This document shows, in pieces, positions 1 to 13,527 of a stretch of DNA of 64,000 bases; the first letter of the stretch is position 1; every line of letters starts with the position of its first letter. The notes beneath the pieces are model-generated. The model had not been told where the DNA came from. It searched no databases and saw only the letters and a program-made list of their open reading frames with translations. Source of the stretch: Asterias rubens (taxonomy: Eukaryota; Echinodermata; Asteroidea; Forcipulatida; Asteriidae); NCBI RefSeq assembly GCF_902459465.1, contig NC_047068.1:16825195-16889194 (forward strand), written 5' to 3'. The translations under genes were made by a program, and so were the position numbers.

Positions 1-92
1 AATAATTAAGACGAATACGGATGAAATAGAGCAGCGATTCAAATGGAAAAGCTATCGTCTTTCAGGATGTTTTTGTTATTAATTACTCTCAG

Positions 93-435
93 AGGCACTG
101 GACACCTTGCTAATATTGTTAAAGTCCAGTTTTCTCACTTCAGCCCAACATTGTGCATAAAATAACACGCCTGTGAAAATTTGAGCTCTATTGGTTGCCG
201 AATTTGCAAGAGAATAATGAAAGAAAAACCCTTGTTGCACACATGTGTATGCTTTCAGATGCCTATCAAAAGGCTTCAGTCTTTTAAAGTTTGAGTGAAA
301 AAATACCTCTTATTCCTAAACTACGTCACTTCAGCATCATTTCTCAAACTATCAACAACTCTGCACTGCTCTTTACCAAGTACCAAGGCTAGCAACTACT
401 TTGAGTAATTACCAAACAATGTCAAGTGCCTTTAA
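93..435. mobile_element. family A palindromic MITE, copy A1
   Basis: Family A elements are 290-390 bp, begin AGGCACTGGACAC or a variant, end in the inverse, and are flanked by TTAA. Arms contain GTTTTATACTATCAACAGC and TTTCACAGGTTTGTTATTTT in inverse orientation on the two sides. A1 is full length with diverged arms; its right TTAA (432-435) is shared with A2. No ORF of note. Confidence 0.75.
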
Positions 436-662
436 AGACACTGGACACTATTGGTAATTGTCAAAGACCAGTCATCTCACTTGGTGTTTCTAAACATATG
501 CATATAATAACAAACCTGTGAAAATTTGAACTCAATTGGTCGTCGAAGTTGGGAGATATATTGTCACATGAAGTTGTGTGCTTTCAGATGCTTGATTTCG
601 AGTGTTAAGATCCATTGGTTGTCGAAATCTAATAATGTCATGTTTCAAATTTTGCTCTTAAA
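432..662. mobile_element. family A MITE, copy A2 (left half only)
   Basis: It starts AGACACTGGACACTATTGG at the TTAA shared with A1 and runs to the central palindrome (GATTTCGAG...), then loses similarity. The right arm is missing. Confidence 0.65.
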
Positions 663-2341
663 AAGTCAGCTATATGAGCCAAACATCTCCGGTTTTTCCC
701 AGAATGTTTTCATCGAATGTTTTGGATGTTGACACTGATTATATCCAATAATTGATTGATTATATCTAATAATCTTTTACATATTAGTATAAAAAGTACC
801 TGTCAGAGTTAACATGGCTAGGCATGATGTCCTGGCTAGTTTAAGGTCCGTTCCAGAGAGCAGTTTCCGTACCATCCTGGTCCACGGGTACTGTTGACAA
901 ACAAACAAAAATAACAATGGAGATAAATGATAAGGCTCAAACATCATGGATCGGTTGAGTAAAATTACAACACTAATTATTTAAAATCTTGGTTTATATT
1001 GTGCTGTAGCCACTTTGCTTTTGTGTTTGTTGTATTTGTTGTTATCGTAACTTTTCATTTTATTCATGCAATTTAGTTTCTTTTGAGCCACCTCTTTAAA
1101 TTTCAATGTGTTTATAACAAATATACCAGAAATAAACAGATTAAACGAGTAGGTTAGGCCTAGATGCTTTCGATCCCAACTGTGGACCCTTTTCAGAGGC
1201 ATAAACAAGTACAAACAAATAAAGGCATACAACATATTATGATAAAGCCATTGGACTCTTTCGGTACAGGGGGAACAAAAAGTTCACAGATTTACAAATA
1301 ACTTACAGGGTTTACAGAAGGTAATGGTGAAAGACTTCTCTTGAAATATTATTCCATGAAATGCTTTACTTTTTGAGAAAACAGTAAAACAATATCAATT
1401 CTGCGAGAGGGTAGCAGGGTGCTTTTCTTGTCTGCTAGATTCAGCTTTTAAATCCAGTTTTATCTACAGTAATTCCATGCCATCCAATCTTCATCTGCAA
1501 ATATATGTGTTTATGGAACATTGCTGATCAACTAAGCTGTTTTTGGAGGTAACATTTTCATCGAGATTTTGAGATATTTATTTGACTTTTTCTTGACATG
1601 TGATTGAAAAAATCCAGATGTCAGCCATTTTATATATCTCAAAAAAAAAAAACCTGGACTGTCAATAATGTTCATCATGGCTTACAGCAGTGTGATTTTA
1701 TTGGTTCTTACCATCATTCTGTTTTCCTCGTGGACCCTCATGGCTAATCGTCATTAGCTTCGATGAAATAATTTAGCTCATACCAATTAGTAAACACAAC
1801 GGAAACTGTATTTATTCATCATTGATGATGATATTGTCGAAAACTAACGCCTTCGCATTTAAATAGTATGAGCATTGAGCCAGATAAAAGCCTTGAAAAG
1901 CTATTGTGTCCATTTTATCCTTACCAAATAATATTCGAGAGCCGATTATTGTTCCCAATGGGAGCTTGTACTTTTATACAAACATTACCGAAAGGGTAAA
2001 AAATTTTGCATAAATATTAAGCTATCTTTTAAAAATTGAACTACGATTCCAGTTGTTTACTGCAAGAATCTTGAAAAATTGGTTTTCAGAAACTCGGGCG
2101 GTGCAGTGACTATAGGGTTAATATAATGGAGTATTGTATTGGTACAACACACAAACAATAATACGTTCTGGGAGTAAACACACAAATCAGGATACTTGTC
2201 AAGAAAATGTTGTGGACATGAGGCGCGATTTGAGACTATAATGAAATACTGAATGGTTTTGGCTTTTTTAGATTTAATATTTCCCTAAAATGAGCTGTTT
2301 ACCAACCGTACCTGCATAAAGTCAAGGCTATGTTTTTTTTT
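663..2341. other. AT-rich intergenic DNA, nothing recognised
   Basis: No family A-F repeat, splice-bounded ORF or RNA gene seen; only short ORFs with no similarity I can name. Confidence 0.6.
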
Positions 2342-2702
2342 AAGCACTGGACACTGTTGGTAATTTAACAAAATTGTTGGCATAAAAAATTGCTTACTAA
2401 CAAGCAAATGGAGAGTTGTTGCTAGTAAACAAAATTGTGAGAAACGGCTCCCTGAAGTAACGCAGTGTTTGAGAAAGAGGATAGTTCCTCACTCAAATAT
2501 AAAAAAAAAAATACTTCAGACCTGAGGCCTTTTTAAAAATCGGAAAGCGCACATTAATGTGTGCAGCACAACATGGGTGTTTATTTTATCATTATTCTCT
2601 TGCGACTTCGATGAACAAATAAGTCACAATTTTCACAGGTTTACCATCGTTTGGATACACCAAGTGAGAATACTGGTCTTTGACAATACCAAAGGTGTCC
2701 AT
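2342..2702. mobile_element. family A MITE, copy A3
   Basis: It opens AGCACTGGACACTGTTGG and closes CAAAGGTGTCC. Both arms are recognisable, about 360 bp, with degraded ends. Confidence 0.7.
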
Positions 2703-2831
2703 TACTAACCATGATATGTGGAAATGTTTCTACATGAAGAACGCGATAAACAGTCTCTGTTTATTTCTTACGAAATAACAGGCGATGTATATATAGGGAA
2801 AGTGCGGCAGAGGGCTACGATATCAGAATTG

Positions 2832-3226
2832 TTAAAGGAACACGTTGCCTTGGATCGGACGAGTTGGTATATAAAAAGTGTTTGAAACCGTTTGTTATAA
2901 AATGCATATGGTTAGAAAGATGTTTTAAAAGTAGAATACAATGATCCACACAAGTTTGCCTTGAAATTGCGTGGTTTTCCTTTTACTTTGCGAACTAACA
3001 CAGTCGGCCATTTATTTATGGGAGTCAAAAATTTGACTCCCATAAATAGCCGACCGATGTTAGTCGACGAGGTAAAAGGAAAACCGTGAAATTTCGAGGC
3101 ATGTTTGTGTGGATCATTGTATTCTACTTTTACAACATCTTTCTACCCATATGCATTTTATAACAAACGGTTACAAACGCTTTTCAATGACCAACTCGAC
3201 CGATCCAAGGCAACGTGTTCCTTTAA
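2832..3226. mobile_element. family B palindromic MITE, copy B1
   Basis: A near-perfect palindrome of 395 bp: TTAA, then AGGAACACGTTGCCTTGGAT, arms of about 190 bp, centre GGGAGTCAAAAATTTGACTCCC, and the inverse end followed by TTAA. It shares the TTAA target and AGG start with family A but has different arms. The second copy is at 12359-12748. Confidence 0.85.
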
Positions 3227-4038
3227 AGAGCCATGTTATTTAATAACATTTCTTGCGCCACACTACTGACGCAAAACAGGTGAGTTATGACTATTGTTTA
3301 TAAATAATTATTAATGAATGAAATTACATCATGTAAAAACCTTGAACGGGGTAATAAAGAAAATAGAGATGACGTCAGTCAGGCCTTGTATAGAAACACA
3401 GCTTAGCTTCAGGAGGCCAATGAAAATCAATTAGATGACAACTTATATATTATTTGCCATCAGATATTTACAATTTTATTTGTATATATTATCTTCATCA
3501 TGCCAACACAAACAAACTGTACAAATTTCACTTGTTTACGAAACTTCGTTCAGCCTGTTTATCTGTGGGAATTCTTCATCTTAATGCATTTGTCTCTAAA
3601 CGCCTCTCTTAATATTCATGCATGACATCATCATTCTTACCCGAAATGAGGCTATAGGCGAACGTCCGCCACCACTTGCATTGGCTGCGCCCATAGGGGG
3701 TTAGAATTGTGACGTTACTCATGCATATGTTAATGAGAGGCCTAAGTAGGGATCATACCGTACACGACGGCTATCACCAGAGAAGTAATTTATTCCCACA
3801 AAATTATAGCTGATCATCCCCTCATTCTAATGTACAAAATAATATACAATTAGATCCGAGCAATAAGACAAGTACATACAAATAAAAAACAATCAAACTC
3901 TGAAGGACGAAATGATTAGGGTTGCGTTTGGCTGAAACAGCATCACACTAAAGATTTGACCGGTGCAAGAGAGAGAGAGGGCGGGGGGGGGGGGGCTCAC
4001 TATGTTTGTGGGGATGATACCCAATCAAACCGAGAACT
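3227..4038. other. intergenic DNA, nothing recognised
   Basis: Includes a GA/G-rich run (3965-3995). No supportable gene. Confidence 0.55.
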
Positions 4039-4376
4039 TTAAAGGCACTGGACACTATTGGTATCAACTCATAACAACTGTTGTTAGCCCCCAAAAATTA
4101 CTTTGTAACGAGCAATGGAGAGTTATTAATAGTGTAAAACACATTGGATGAGAAACGGTTCCCTGTGTAGATGAGATAAGAAGGTTAAATGCTCATTCCT
4201 CATTCAAACATTCAAACATTTCTCATTCAAGCCTGAAGCCCTTTTTAGTCATCTCTTTCATTATGACTCTTGCAAATTCGATGACCAATCAAGTCCAAAT
4301 TTTCACAGGCCATTGTTATTTATGCACCAAGTGAGAATACTGGCCTGTTTTTACAAAATTGAAGGTATCCAGTGTA
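4039..4376. mobile_element. family A MITE, copy A4
   Basis: TTAA then AGGCACTGGACACTATTGG on the left; diverged right end near AGGTATCCAGTG. About 340 bp. Confidence 0.7.
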
Positions 4377-5280
4377 ACACATGGGAGTTTCAAAAAAAGT
4401 TAGAGGACAACCTCACTTTGCTTAAAGGGCTTTGCTTAATTGAAATTTTGAATATGATCAACATGAATTGATAGAGCATTTGTGTTACTCTCCATAAAAT
4501 GCCGACAGTAGCCTACGTATTTCCAGAGGCAAATTCATGTTTATTTTATTTTATTATTATCACTATACTCACTAATTGCAAATCACTTTATACGTTGTTG
4601 TGCATGAACAACTCGTAATAAGGGGTTAATATGTAGTAATTGCAAACAACAATTTTTGTTAGTGATTTTATAGCACTGTGCCACTTTAACAGTCTGGGTA
4701 AATTAGTGCAAAATCAAACTATAAATAATTATGCAGATTGCTAAAAAATCTTTTAACTTGAGACTATAGCAAGAGACTATTTCAAGAGGCAAATTGATTG
4801 ATTTCATGTTTTAATCACTATAGGCCCTATACTCATTACATCGTTTAGCAAGTATGAAACAATTGCAAACATCAATGTTTTGAAGGATTTGGTGGCCATA
4901 CCCATTTAACAGTCTGTGGAAATGGGTGCTGAATCATGCAGATTGTAAAACAATTCAACTTTGATCTTGAGATAAGTTCAAGTGCGTGACCCGATTTACA
5001 CAACCACAGTTTCACAACATCTTATATTCTCTATAGGGGGGGGGGGGGTGATGTGATGTACAATTGAATACGCAAACGTATTGATTTCAAGGAACCGAGC
5101 GCTGTTTTCAATCCGTATCTTAGCAATGGAAAGAAAACAACATAAGTGTGTCCGGAAGGGGTGGGATGATGTTAAAGCACAAGATGCGATCGGTTTGGAA
5201 TTTCATTCGTCGATTTAGCGCAGGTGGTTTCAAAAATGGATGGAAAACAAAGGATAACAAAATCAGTACAGAATCAACCA
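4377..5280. other. intergenic DNA with a weak local duplication
   Basis: Two blocks near 4530-4760 and 4785-4955 share the order CAGAGGCAAATT/AAGAGGCAAATT, ACTCACTAATTGC/ACTCATTACATCG and TTTAACAGTCTG. An old tandem duplication of about 240 bp; no gene. Confidence 0.4.
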
Positions 5281-5641
5281 TTAAAGGCACTGAACACCTT
5301 TGACCAGTCTTCTCAATTGTAACTCAACATGCATAAAGTAACAAACCTGTGAAATGTTTAACTCAACTGGTTGTTGAATTGCGAGAGAATAATGAAAGTA
5401 AAAACACCCTTGTCCCACAAGTTCTGTGCTCTCAGATGCTTTAATTCGAGGCTTAAGATGATGTCTCAAATTCAATTCCAATACTTTAGCGAGAATATAC
5501 GTCTGTCCCCAAACCTACGCTACTTCAGAGGGAGTCGTTTCTCATGATGTTTTATACTATCAACAGTTCTCCATTGCTCGTTACCAAGTTTATATGCTAA
5601 CATTTATTTTGAGTAATAACCCATTTGTTCGGTGCCTTTAA
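5281..5641. mobile_element. family A MITE, copy A5
   Basis: It starts TTAAAGGCACTGAACACC and ends CGGTGCCTTTAA, so both TTAA sites are present. Both arms are recognisable. Confidence 0.75.
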
Positions 5642-7339
5642 AGCATAAGAATCAATGTGGTTGAAATGTCATTAGTCCACAAAGTCGATTTAGCAGGTGG
5701 TTTCAACAACGGATGAAAAAAACAAAACAAATGATAACAAAAGCAGTACAAAATCACCTCTTAAAGGTTTTTGATACCTTTTGCAGATCAAGTTTTTTGC
5801 CAGGACATGACTCTCGTCTCATTGGAATGAAGATGTATACGTAATATAATTTACATACAGACGTTTAAGTTTCATTAATAGTCGTCAAGTTTTTGAGAGA
5901 GAAAAAAAAGTGAAAATCGCAGAGCGAAGTTTTCAGTACAAGCGCGTAATGGTAAACAAGTTGTACATGATAAAATATTTGTAGCGACATTGTTTTACTA
6001 ATTTTCTCAAAAACTACAGCACCCCAGCAAGTAATATTTTAGTAAACGCTTTCTACCATCATTATCTTCAAACCATGTAGTTTTAATGTAAATCTATTGG
6101 AGTTCTGTGTCCCCTTTCAGTGGGAGACTGTAAAAGAAAATTCTTCCAGACTCTTAAAAACCTGATTTTTCATTTTAAATCAAGCCCTTAAAAAGTCATG
6201 TTTGGCAGAATCGTTTACAGCTGTCACTCCGACGGGTCGTTGCGAGATATAAAATTGTTACCTGAAATAAGAGAATGGCAGTTTTATTTCCAACCTTAAC
6301 ATACAAACGGTTGGATTAAGTCATGGACTCATAGAGCACGGAAATACCATTGAGCTCAAAGAACCTCTGCGTAACTCCATAGTTAGAATTTATGAAACTA
6401 AATTGAGCAAAATCGCTGCTTTTTAGACGCCATCATTTTGTCAATATTTTGTCTCAACAAATTTGAATTTTTTACAACTTTAATGTTTTCGCTGTCTGTT
6501 ATACAAGAAGATATTTAGACAAACAACCTATGTCATGTGACCTTTGATACGCGTGCACCTGCCGAATAATTCGGGTTTTTGGTAGGGACTTCCCCTCATG
6601 TTCACCGCAACGCTGGGTTACTATAGCAATAGAGATCATGCAAAAGGGAACATGCAAAGCAGAATGTACCAAGGAACAATGTATTGCCGTTATCACAGTG
6701 AATTCTGTCCCCCCGCACGCGACGGCCCGGGGAACAAAATCTCCTATAGGTGATTCCATCCCCCTGGCTATATAGGGTTTTCTGTCCGCCAGGGGAATTT
6801 GTCCCCCTCTATATAGACCGAATTACATTTTTATATCATTTGTTTTTTCATCTGTGCGACTCTTGTAACCTTAAAAACAAAATACATTGTTGTTCCTTTT
6901 TTTGACTAAAAAAACTCAACTTTGGGGAACTAAGTGCAGTGTATAGGCTGCATGCAAATGTGCGCAGTAGTATTATTTCGTGTGAGCCTACAAATACCGA
7001 CTTGATTACACAATACCGAGAAGTGAGGCATAGCTAGCTACGTCTTGGAACTCGTTGGGACGGCCGACCGGAATAAATTGTTTTAGACCTTGGTTTTACC
7101 AGCAAGTGAGATCCAGCAGACCGTAGAGGGACGACCACCAGGGACCACCAGGGTTCACCAAGACTATAATGAATTGATGTTTTGAGATGGAAATGCATTA
7201 GCCTAATGCGCTTCATATTTGTTTTCGAAATATAATGATAATTGGCCATTGAGACAGGATTAATGTACTAAACATGCTTGCTTGGTTTGTTTTTACGTGT
7301 GTTTTTTTATGTATATGGAAACCTTGGTCGGCAAAAAAA
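5642..7339. other. intergenic DNA, no gene recognised
   Basis: A GC-richer patch at about 6545-6830 has C/G clusters (GTCCCCCCGCACGCGACGGC) and repeated CCCCCTxxxTATATAG words, possibly an uncharacterised repeat. The rest is AT-rich. Confidence 0.45.
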
Positions 7340-7712
7340 AAACACTGAACATTATTGGTAATTACTCAAAACATTGTCAGCATAAACAAATTGCTTGGTA
7401 TATAACGAGCATTGACGAGCTGTTGATATTTTGATATAGTATTAAACATTGTGAGAAACTGCTCCATCTGAAGTAACATGTTGTTTTGAGAAAGAGATAA
7501 TTTCTCACTCAAGCAATAAAAAACTTCAGCTGAGCCTTTCGTTACGCATCTAAAAGCACATCAAAATGTGCAACAAGGGTGTTTTTCTTTCAACTATTTT
7601 CTTGCAACTCCGATGACCAATAATTGAGCCCAAATTTGTTATTTGAATGCATGTTGGGATATATACCAAATACTGGTTTTTGACAATTACCAAACGTGTC
7701 CAATGCCTTTAA
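7340..7712. mobile_element. family A MITE, copy A6
   Basis: It starts AACACTGAACATTATTGG and ends CGTGTCCAATGCCTTTAA. Left TTAA lost. Confidence 0.68.
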
Positions 7713-8744
7713 TGAACATGGAAAGCTTGATCGGTAACTTAAGATGTGCATGGCTCTTCATTTTGATGTCTTCATTGATGTGGAATTGCTAACCAACAAC
7801 TTTCCATACAAACTGAACTGAAAACCATGAAACAGTCTACTTTGCCAGAGTTTATGCTTTAATATCTTATGCCTTGTATCTCTGTAAATGCACTTTACTA
7901 GTCTTATTCATTATAAGATTATGGCTTCAGCCAACTCTATGCGAAGTATAGTGACATCTTTAATGCTTTTAATGTTGCATTTGATCTATTACATTGAAAA
8001 CTTGGACATTTCTCTTGGAACAGAATCATGGTTTTTGAACTCCAAACACGTCCAGATCAAAATTTATCCAGATTCCAGGTCCAAAGGACCTATTACCATG
8101 GGTTAAGCTGACCAATTTCTGAGTTATGCTGAACCTTTTCTGGGTGAGGCTGACCCGGTATCTGGTTAAAAATGAGAATTTTACACAAGATCCCGAGTCA
8201 GTTTGTCAGAAAATGGATCCTTGTGACTCCGATTCTCCTAGAATCCTGTTCAAATCAGACTTGGCTGTTTAAGAATAGAGTACTGCACAACCCCAAAACG
8301 AGGCTTTTCATTGCGACATTGGGGCTATTCCCATGAGCAGTCTCCGTTTGCATACTGCCACACTCGGACGAGCCGCCAAAGAAAAAATGTATACTAACTT
8401 CAATGAGCTGTAAGACTCACAGGTACACAGTCGGTTAAGTGTATAGCTGGAACAATATAAATTAGCCGAACACCTAATTATGGGCTGATAAAACGACAAG
8501 CTACCGGTAGTCCTTAATATCAAGGGCAACGTCAATAATACAATTCAAAATCATGTTTCTTTGCTCTATACTGTTTAGTTTCCATGACAATACGGGCTCT
8601 TGAAATAGACGGGTAGGAAGCAAACGGAACACTAAACAAGACGATGGAACAAAACGGACCCTTTGCACATGACGTTACCCTTTTAAACAACGCCCTCATT
8701 GAGTAAAAACGAGCGTCGTGCGCGTGACCTCATTATTAGGACCA
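7713..8744. other. intergenic DNA, no gene recognised
   Basis: TGACC/GGGTCA words around 8100-8160 resemble those near 17480-17640 and 19915-20045, possibly remnants of one more repeat family. Confidence 0.4.
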
Positions 8745-8858
8745 GGGCCCAATTTTATAAAGCATGTAAGCACAGAAACTTTTTTTTTAGTTTCATAGCT
8801 ATCCTGGTGCCCTAAGGAATTTGCTAAGCAGTATTTTCTGCTTAACAGCTTTGGGCCC
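8745..8858. mobile_element. family C palindromic element, copy C1
   Basis: Family C elements are bounded by GGGCCCAATTTCATAGAGC and its inverse, with internal GCTTAGCA/TGCTAAGC blocks. C1 is a short 114-bp version with GGGCCC at both ends. Confidence 0.65.
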
Positions 8859-9706
8859 TTGACTTTGCTCTGGGGTGTATTTAACCTCAAGTACAAACTT
8901 CCGTTGATAATTATAGGCCTATACTTCGTTAAGTCCACATAATGAAACGGTGAAAAAACGCCTTCCGTTTTAATTCATCATGTTACATCGTCACGTGCGC
9001 TGTTTTATGACAACGTTTTTCAGTTTGTTTAATAAGTGAGTGATGTTTGTTTGTTTCCCTGGCAATATATCAACACAAGACGAGCATCAGTATTATTGAC
9101 TATCTAAGCATGATAGAGTGGGGTTCAAACCCATCCATTTTTTATTGAGTGGGTTGGACCATGAAATCATTCACCTGCTGAGAGCATTGTTTTTATTTGT
9201 TTGGTTCCAAAACGGAACAGGTGTGGACCTTCCCTGTTCATCAAACATTTATAAATACACTCCAAAGGGTATAAGTGGTCTAGGCACAATTCCTCAGAGC
9301 TGTTAAAACAGCAAGTATTTCTTATTTTTTCTGATAGCAAGAAAATAAGCAGAATACCAGTCACATGTAGTCGTGTACATATTATAGTTCATTTTTTTAT
9401 TTTTCTAAGACAATAAATTTGTTAAGCGCGTTTGCTTTTTCTTTCAAAATAAGTCAACAAACTCCGTCAACATAATTCGTTATAAACCACAAAGACTGTG
9501 GGTAACCAAGGAAAATGATAGGTTCAACCAAAAATCACTTAAAGTTTACCCACTTCAAATTTACCCGCTCTATTCAATTTGAATAGAGTTGGATTTTAAC
9601 CAACGACCTCTGGACTAACGTGCCGGCTGTTTATCCCTATATCTTTTAAGTTGCGCGTGCCTTTATTTTGTACATTCGGTATGCGGTCACATTATTGTAC
9701 CCGATA

Positions 9707-9890
9707 ATGTTGCAAGCACTACAAATTAATATGCTTTGAAATGTTGCAAGCACTACAAATTAATATGCTTTGAAATGTTGCAAGCACTACAAATTAATAT
9801 GCTTTGAAATGTTGCAAGCACTACAAATTAATATGCTTTGAAATGTTGCAAACACTACAAATTAATATGCTTTGAAATGTTGCAAACAAA
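9707..9890 (+). repeat. 34-bp tandem repeat, about 5 copies
   Basis: Unit ATGTTGCAAGCACTACAAAT followed by TAATATGCTTTGAA, repeated head to tail almost without change except CAAGCAC/CAAACAC variants near the end. No spacers, so not a CRISPR array. Confidence 0.92.
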
Positions 9891-10643
9891 ATTATATGTT
9901 ACCAAACGTCATGAACAGAGTACAAAGTTTGGGAGAATAGTTTAAGTCAATGTTCTCTAACATTCGTACTTAAATATTTCGTACATTCTCTAATATTTCA
10001 TACATTCATGAATCTTAACTTTCTCGTCCATTCTCCTTAACAGATCATACCCTACTTTTTTCCAACTACTACCATTAGAAAACTAGGCAACAACCATGAT
10101 CAGAGATAGTCTTGTTGTTACTTGTTTATATTATATTACCTAAAAGTACAATTTATGTTTTGCTTTTAAAGTGGATTGTGGGAGACTTTACAGAATCTTA
10201 ACTGCCGCAAAGTTGGATCACGATTTGGCATATAACACAAAACTATTAAAAAGCCAACTATTGTAAAAAACATGTTTTTATTGCTTTATTTACGACCTCG
10301 GTATACACCTAATATTTTATATATTTCCCCCAAAAATCATCATCATCAATCGTTTGTTTTAATAGCATTCAATTGTCATTCCCGCAAGGAGGGTCGTTAA
10401 TAAAATAATACTTTATAATAAACCACAAATAATACATAGAAAGTGGCCTCAAGTTTGATTGCTGAAATAAAACAGACAAAAACTTGGGCTTGTAGTGACA
10501 AATTATGCATCCGTATGTGAGTTTATGAGCCATGCCTTTCTGAGATGAATATTGGGAATGGCAGGATAATAATACTGTTACGTGTTCATATTTTCGATAA
10601 AGTGTGGTGACAGAAACATAAGGGAGTAACATGACACAGTTAG
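9891..10643. other. intergenic DNA, nothing recognised
   Basis: Short repeated TTCGTACATTC-type words at 9960-10015. The 116-codon minus-strand ORF here has no supporting features. Confidence 0.5.
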
Positions 10644-11155
10644 TATACACATAATGAATGTTTATGAGTGCAATGGTGCAAATATGTTCATGAGTTGAAA
10701 GATGGAATGTTCTATTCAACGAGGCGGAGCCGAGTTGAATGGAACATTCCAGCTTTCAACGAATGAACATATTCGCACCATTGCACGAATGAAAAACATT
10801 CATTATTTGTTTTATATAACATCCAAGTAGATCTTTGTCATTTTGATTGAAAGATACAACTTTCAAAACAAACAAAGCGTAGGCCTCCAATTTTTAATTG
10901 TAGAAGACGAATGCTAGTAATTTTACTAATATGCCTTGCTGCGTTACCGAAGACAACGCGCACGCAGTGATGTTTTTACGTTTTTCGTTCCATCCGAAAA
11001 GTACCATTGCACGCTGGCAGCGTGCAATGGTACTTTTCGGATGGAACGAAAAAGCACGGTGAGTGACTCAGCGTGCAATGGTACTTTTATTTGCTATCAC
11101 GTGACGGACAATCCTCCAATCAAATGGCAAGGATCTGCTTGGGTGTTATATAAAG
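10644..11155. mobile_element. double-hairpin element E1
   Basis: About 512 bp, almost identical to E2 at 36765-37280 (only about ten differences seen by eye). It has two large hairpins. Hairpin 1 (about 10651-10806) has roughly 70-bp arms and the tip GAGGCGGAGCCGAG. Hairpin 2 (about 10981-11053) has about 36-bp perfect arms around GCACGCTGGCAGCGTGC. The right end, GGGTGTTATATAAAG, is echoed in inverse just after hairpin 1. The conserved small ORF at 10936-11181 runs across the hairpins and is probably a by-product of the palindrome. Confidence 0.85.
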
Positions 11156-12358
11156 TTCGATATTGGATTACAGACATGTGAATGTCCAATGTCCAACAAT
11201 ATCTTTAAAGCAACATTAATATTCGTTGTAAAAAAACACCATGTGCAGGTCCAATATCAAATAACAAACTAACTTTGATGTCATCAGGAACAACAAAGGT
11301 TTCCACGCGGAATTCCTACAAAGGGGTGTTGCACAAGGAACCGAGCCCTTATTAATCCGACATCGTGTATTTTTACACAATAGAACAAAGTTACCCCATA
11401 CGGTTTTCTTTGTTCTAGTGAAACCCCCAAAGGGGATTTCTTCATAAAAATGATAGGGAAATTAAGTATCCCGTTTTTTAAAGGCATTGTACATCTTTGG
11501 TTTTGGAACAGTTCGATTTTTTGTATCCATAATTGTAGATACATTAAAGTTTATTTAAAGGATGGTCGCGTTTTTTAGATATCGCAAAAACTCCGGAGCG
11601 AATATGTCCACGTATAGGTAAAGTAATACCAATCTAAGAAGCTTTACTGCGGCAACGCTTCTCGTAACGTTTCTCCAATTTGAACTTTAATACGCACTCG
11701 GTCTGAGATGGACCCAATTTTCCTCTTTTGTATAATACAGCCCCGGTTTGAATGTGTATACCTATACTCACGTCGTTTGGTGATGACTCTGAAAATTATT
11801 GAACAACAACTTAAGTGTATGTATGAATTTTGAGAAACATTTCATTTTGAAGTACTGTAGAAACTTATATCACCTTTTATCCCACAAAGATTTTAATAAA
11901 AGTCCAATGGGAGCTGTTACCAAACATATTAGGTACAAACAAAAAAGGCACATTATAGGAGGTTCCCTACAATAACGGGATAAGATACTCATTGTTAAAT
12001 TTGGGATGTATTTTTCAATGTAGATTGATGGTTTGTATGTTGGGGTGTTAGAGGATTTGTTTTTCGTCGTTCTTCGTTTACTTTTTTCGTTTTCGTTCAT
12101 TCTGTTGCTATAGCCAATAAAAAAATCATGTTACCGCACTTTACGATGATATCGCAGAACTTGTATCGAGGTTGCGCCTTTTGAATGTTTTTAGCCAAAA
12201 AGTAATATTAATTTTCCTTCAGATATTGTGTGAGAACGATTTTTCTACATTATGCAAGTTTGCCCGGCGTTGACAAACATGGTACTCGATAAAGCAAGTA
12301 CTACAAAATATGCTTGTAAATTTTGAAAAATCAAAACGTGACCAAACGTATACAAGGT
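11156..12358. other. intergenic DNA, nothing recognised
   Basis: A family A-like end (TTTAAAGGCATTGTACATC at about 11479) lacks a partner. Otherwise unassigned. Confidence 0.5.
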
Positions 12359-12748
12359 TTAAAGGAACACGTTGCCTTGGATCGGTCGAGTTGGTCTTTG
12401 TAAAGCGTTTGTAACCGTTTTTTATAAAATGCATATGGGTAGAAAGATGTTGTAAAAGTAGAATACAATGATCCACACAAACATGCCTCGAAATTGCACG
12501 GTTCTCCTTTTACCTCGTCGACTAACACGGTCGGCTATTTGTGGGAGTCAAATTTTTGACTCCCATAAGTGGCCGACCGTGTAAGTTCGCACAGGAAACG
12601 GAAAACCACGCAATCTCGAGGCAAACTTGTGTGGATCATTGTATTCTACTTTTAAAACATCTTTCCAACCATATGCATTTTATAAAAAACTACTACAAAC
12701 GCTTTTTATAGACCAACTCGTCCGATCCAAGGCAACGTGTTCCTTTAA
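12359..12748. mobile_element. family B palindromic MITE, copy B2
   Basis: 390-bp palindrome with TTAA at both ends. Same arms and centre as B1. The GGATCATTGTATTCTACTTT block appears in inverse on the two arms. Confidence 0.87.
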
Positions 12749-13527
12749 GTCAGAGAATAGACTAAAGTGTAGATTCGCCGATTCAATGCATATTTTACCG
12801 CTCGTACATCATTCACGAATTTCTCATCCACTCTCCTTATTCATAATGTGTATACGATATGCAAGCGCTAATGTGGAAACCCCCGTAGTCATGTGTTCGT
12901 ATGTAAGAAAATTTTACAGCTGTGGCTGTATGTCGTATTATAGGACGAGTTTCATTTGCTGACGAAATATTGACCACCTCAAACCTCAGGGGAAAAAATA
13001 ACAGTATCCTGTCTTTTTCCAAGAAACTGTCGATATTATGATAAAGTCAAAACATGAGTAGACTCAGTTCAAGACGTTACTCATCATAGCATAGTTTCAA
13101 GTTCTTGCAAGTCGCTATAAATGATAAGATTGCAATATGAATGGATTATATTGGTTCAGAATGTTACTTGGTACATTACACAACTTTCACATTTTTAAAG
13201 AGGACCCTAGTAAGGTTACTATCACAGGATCACAGTAGTATTGGTTCAAGACGTTTCCCACAGAAAGGTATACTCTAAATAAGATTGTGACATGGCTGAA
13301 TAGTCTTGGTTCAATGTTACTTGGAATCACTACTTTGATTTTGTTATAAATGAATCATATAAAGTTACTACCAATCAATCAGTTCTCTATAATCATCGTT
13401 GCTGTTTTGTTACACAATGCTGCTATTGTTGATGTTGTTTATGTATAGTGGTTTTGCTTCTTTTGTTTTATACAAATGCGCTGACAAACTGATGAGTTCG
13501 GATATTAGCTACCCGTGCAAGAATGAC

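Noticed and set aside
9707..9890. CRISPR-like array
   Set aside because: The 34-bp units are directly adjacent without spacers, and the DNA is eukaryotic.
10936..11181. 81-codon ORF conserved between E1 and E2
   Set aside because: Shared because the elements are near-identical copies; two frame-affecting differences and hairpin origin make function unlikely, though it was considered as a small element-encoded protein.
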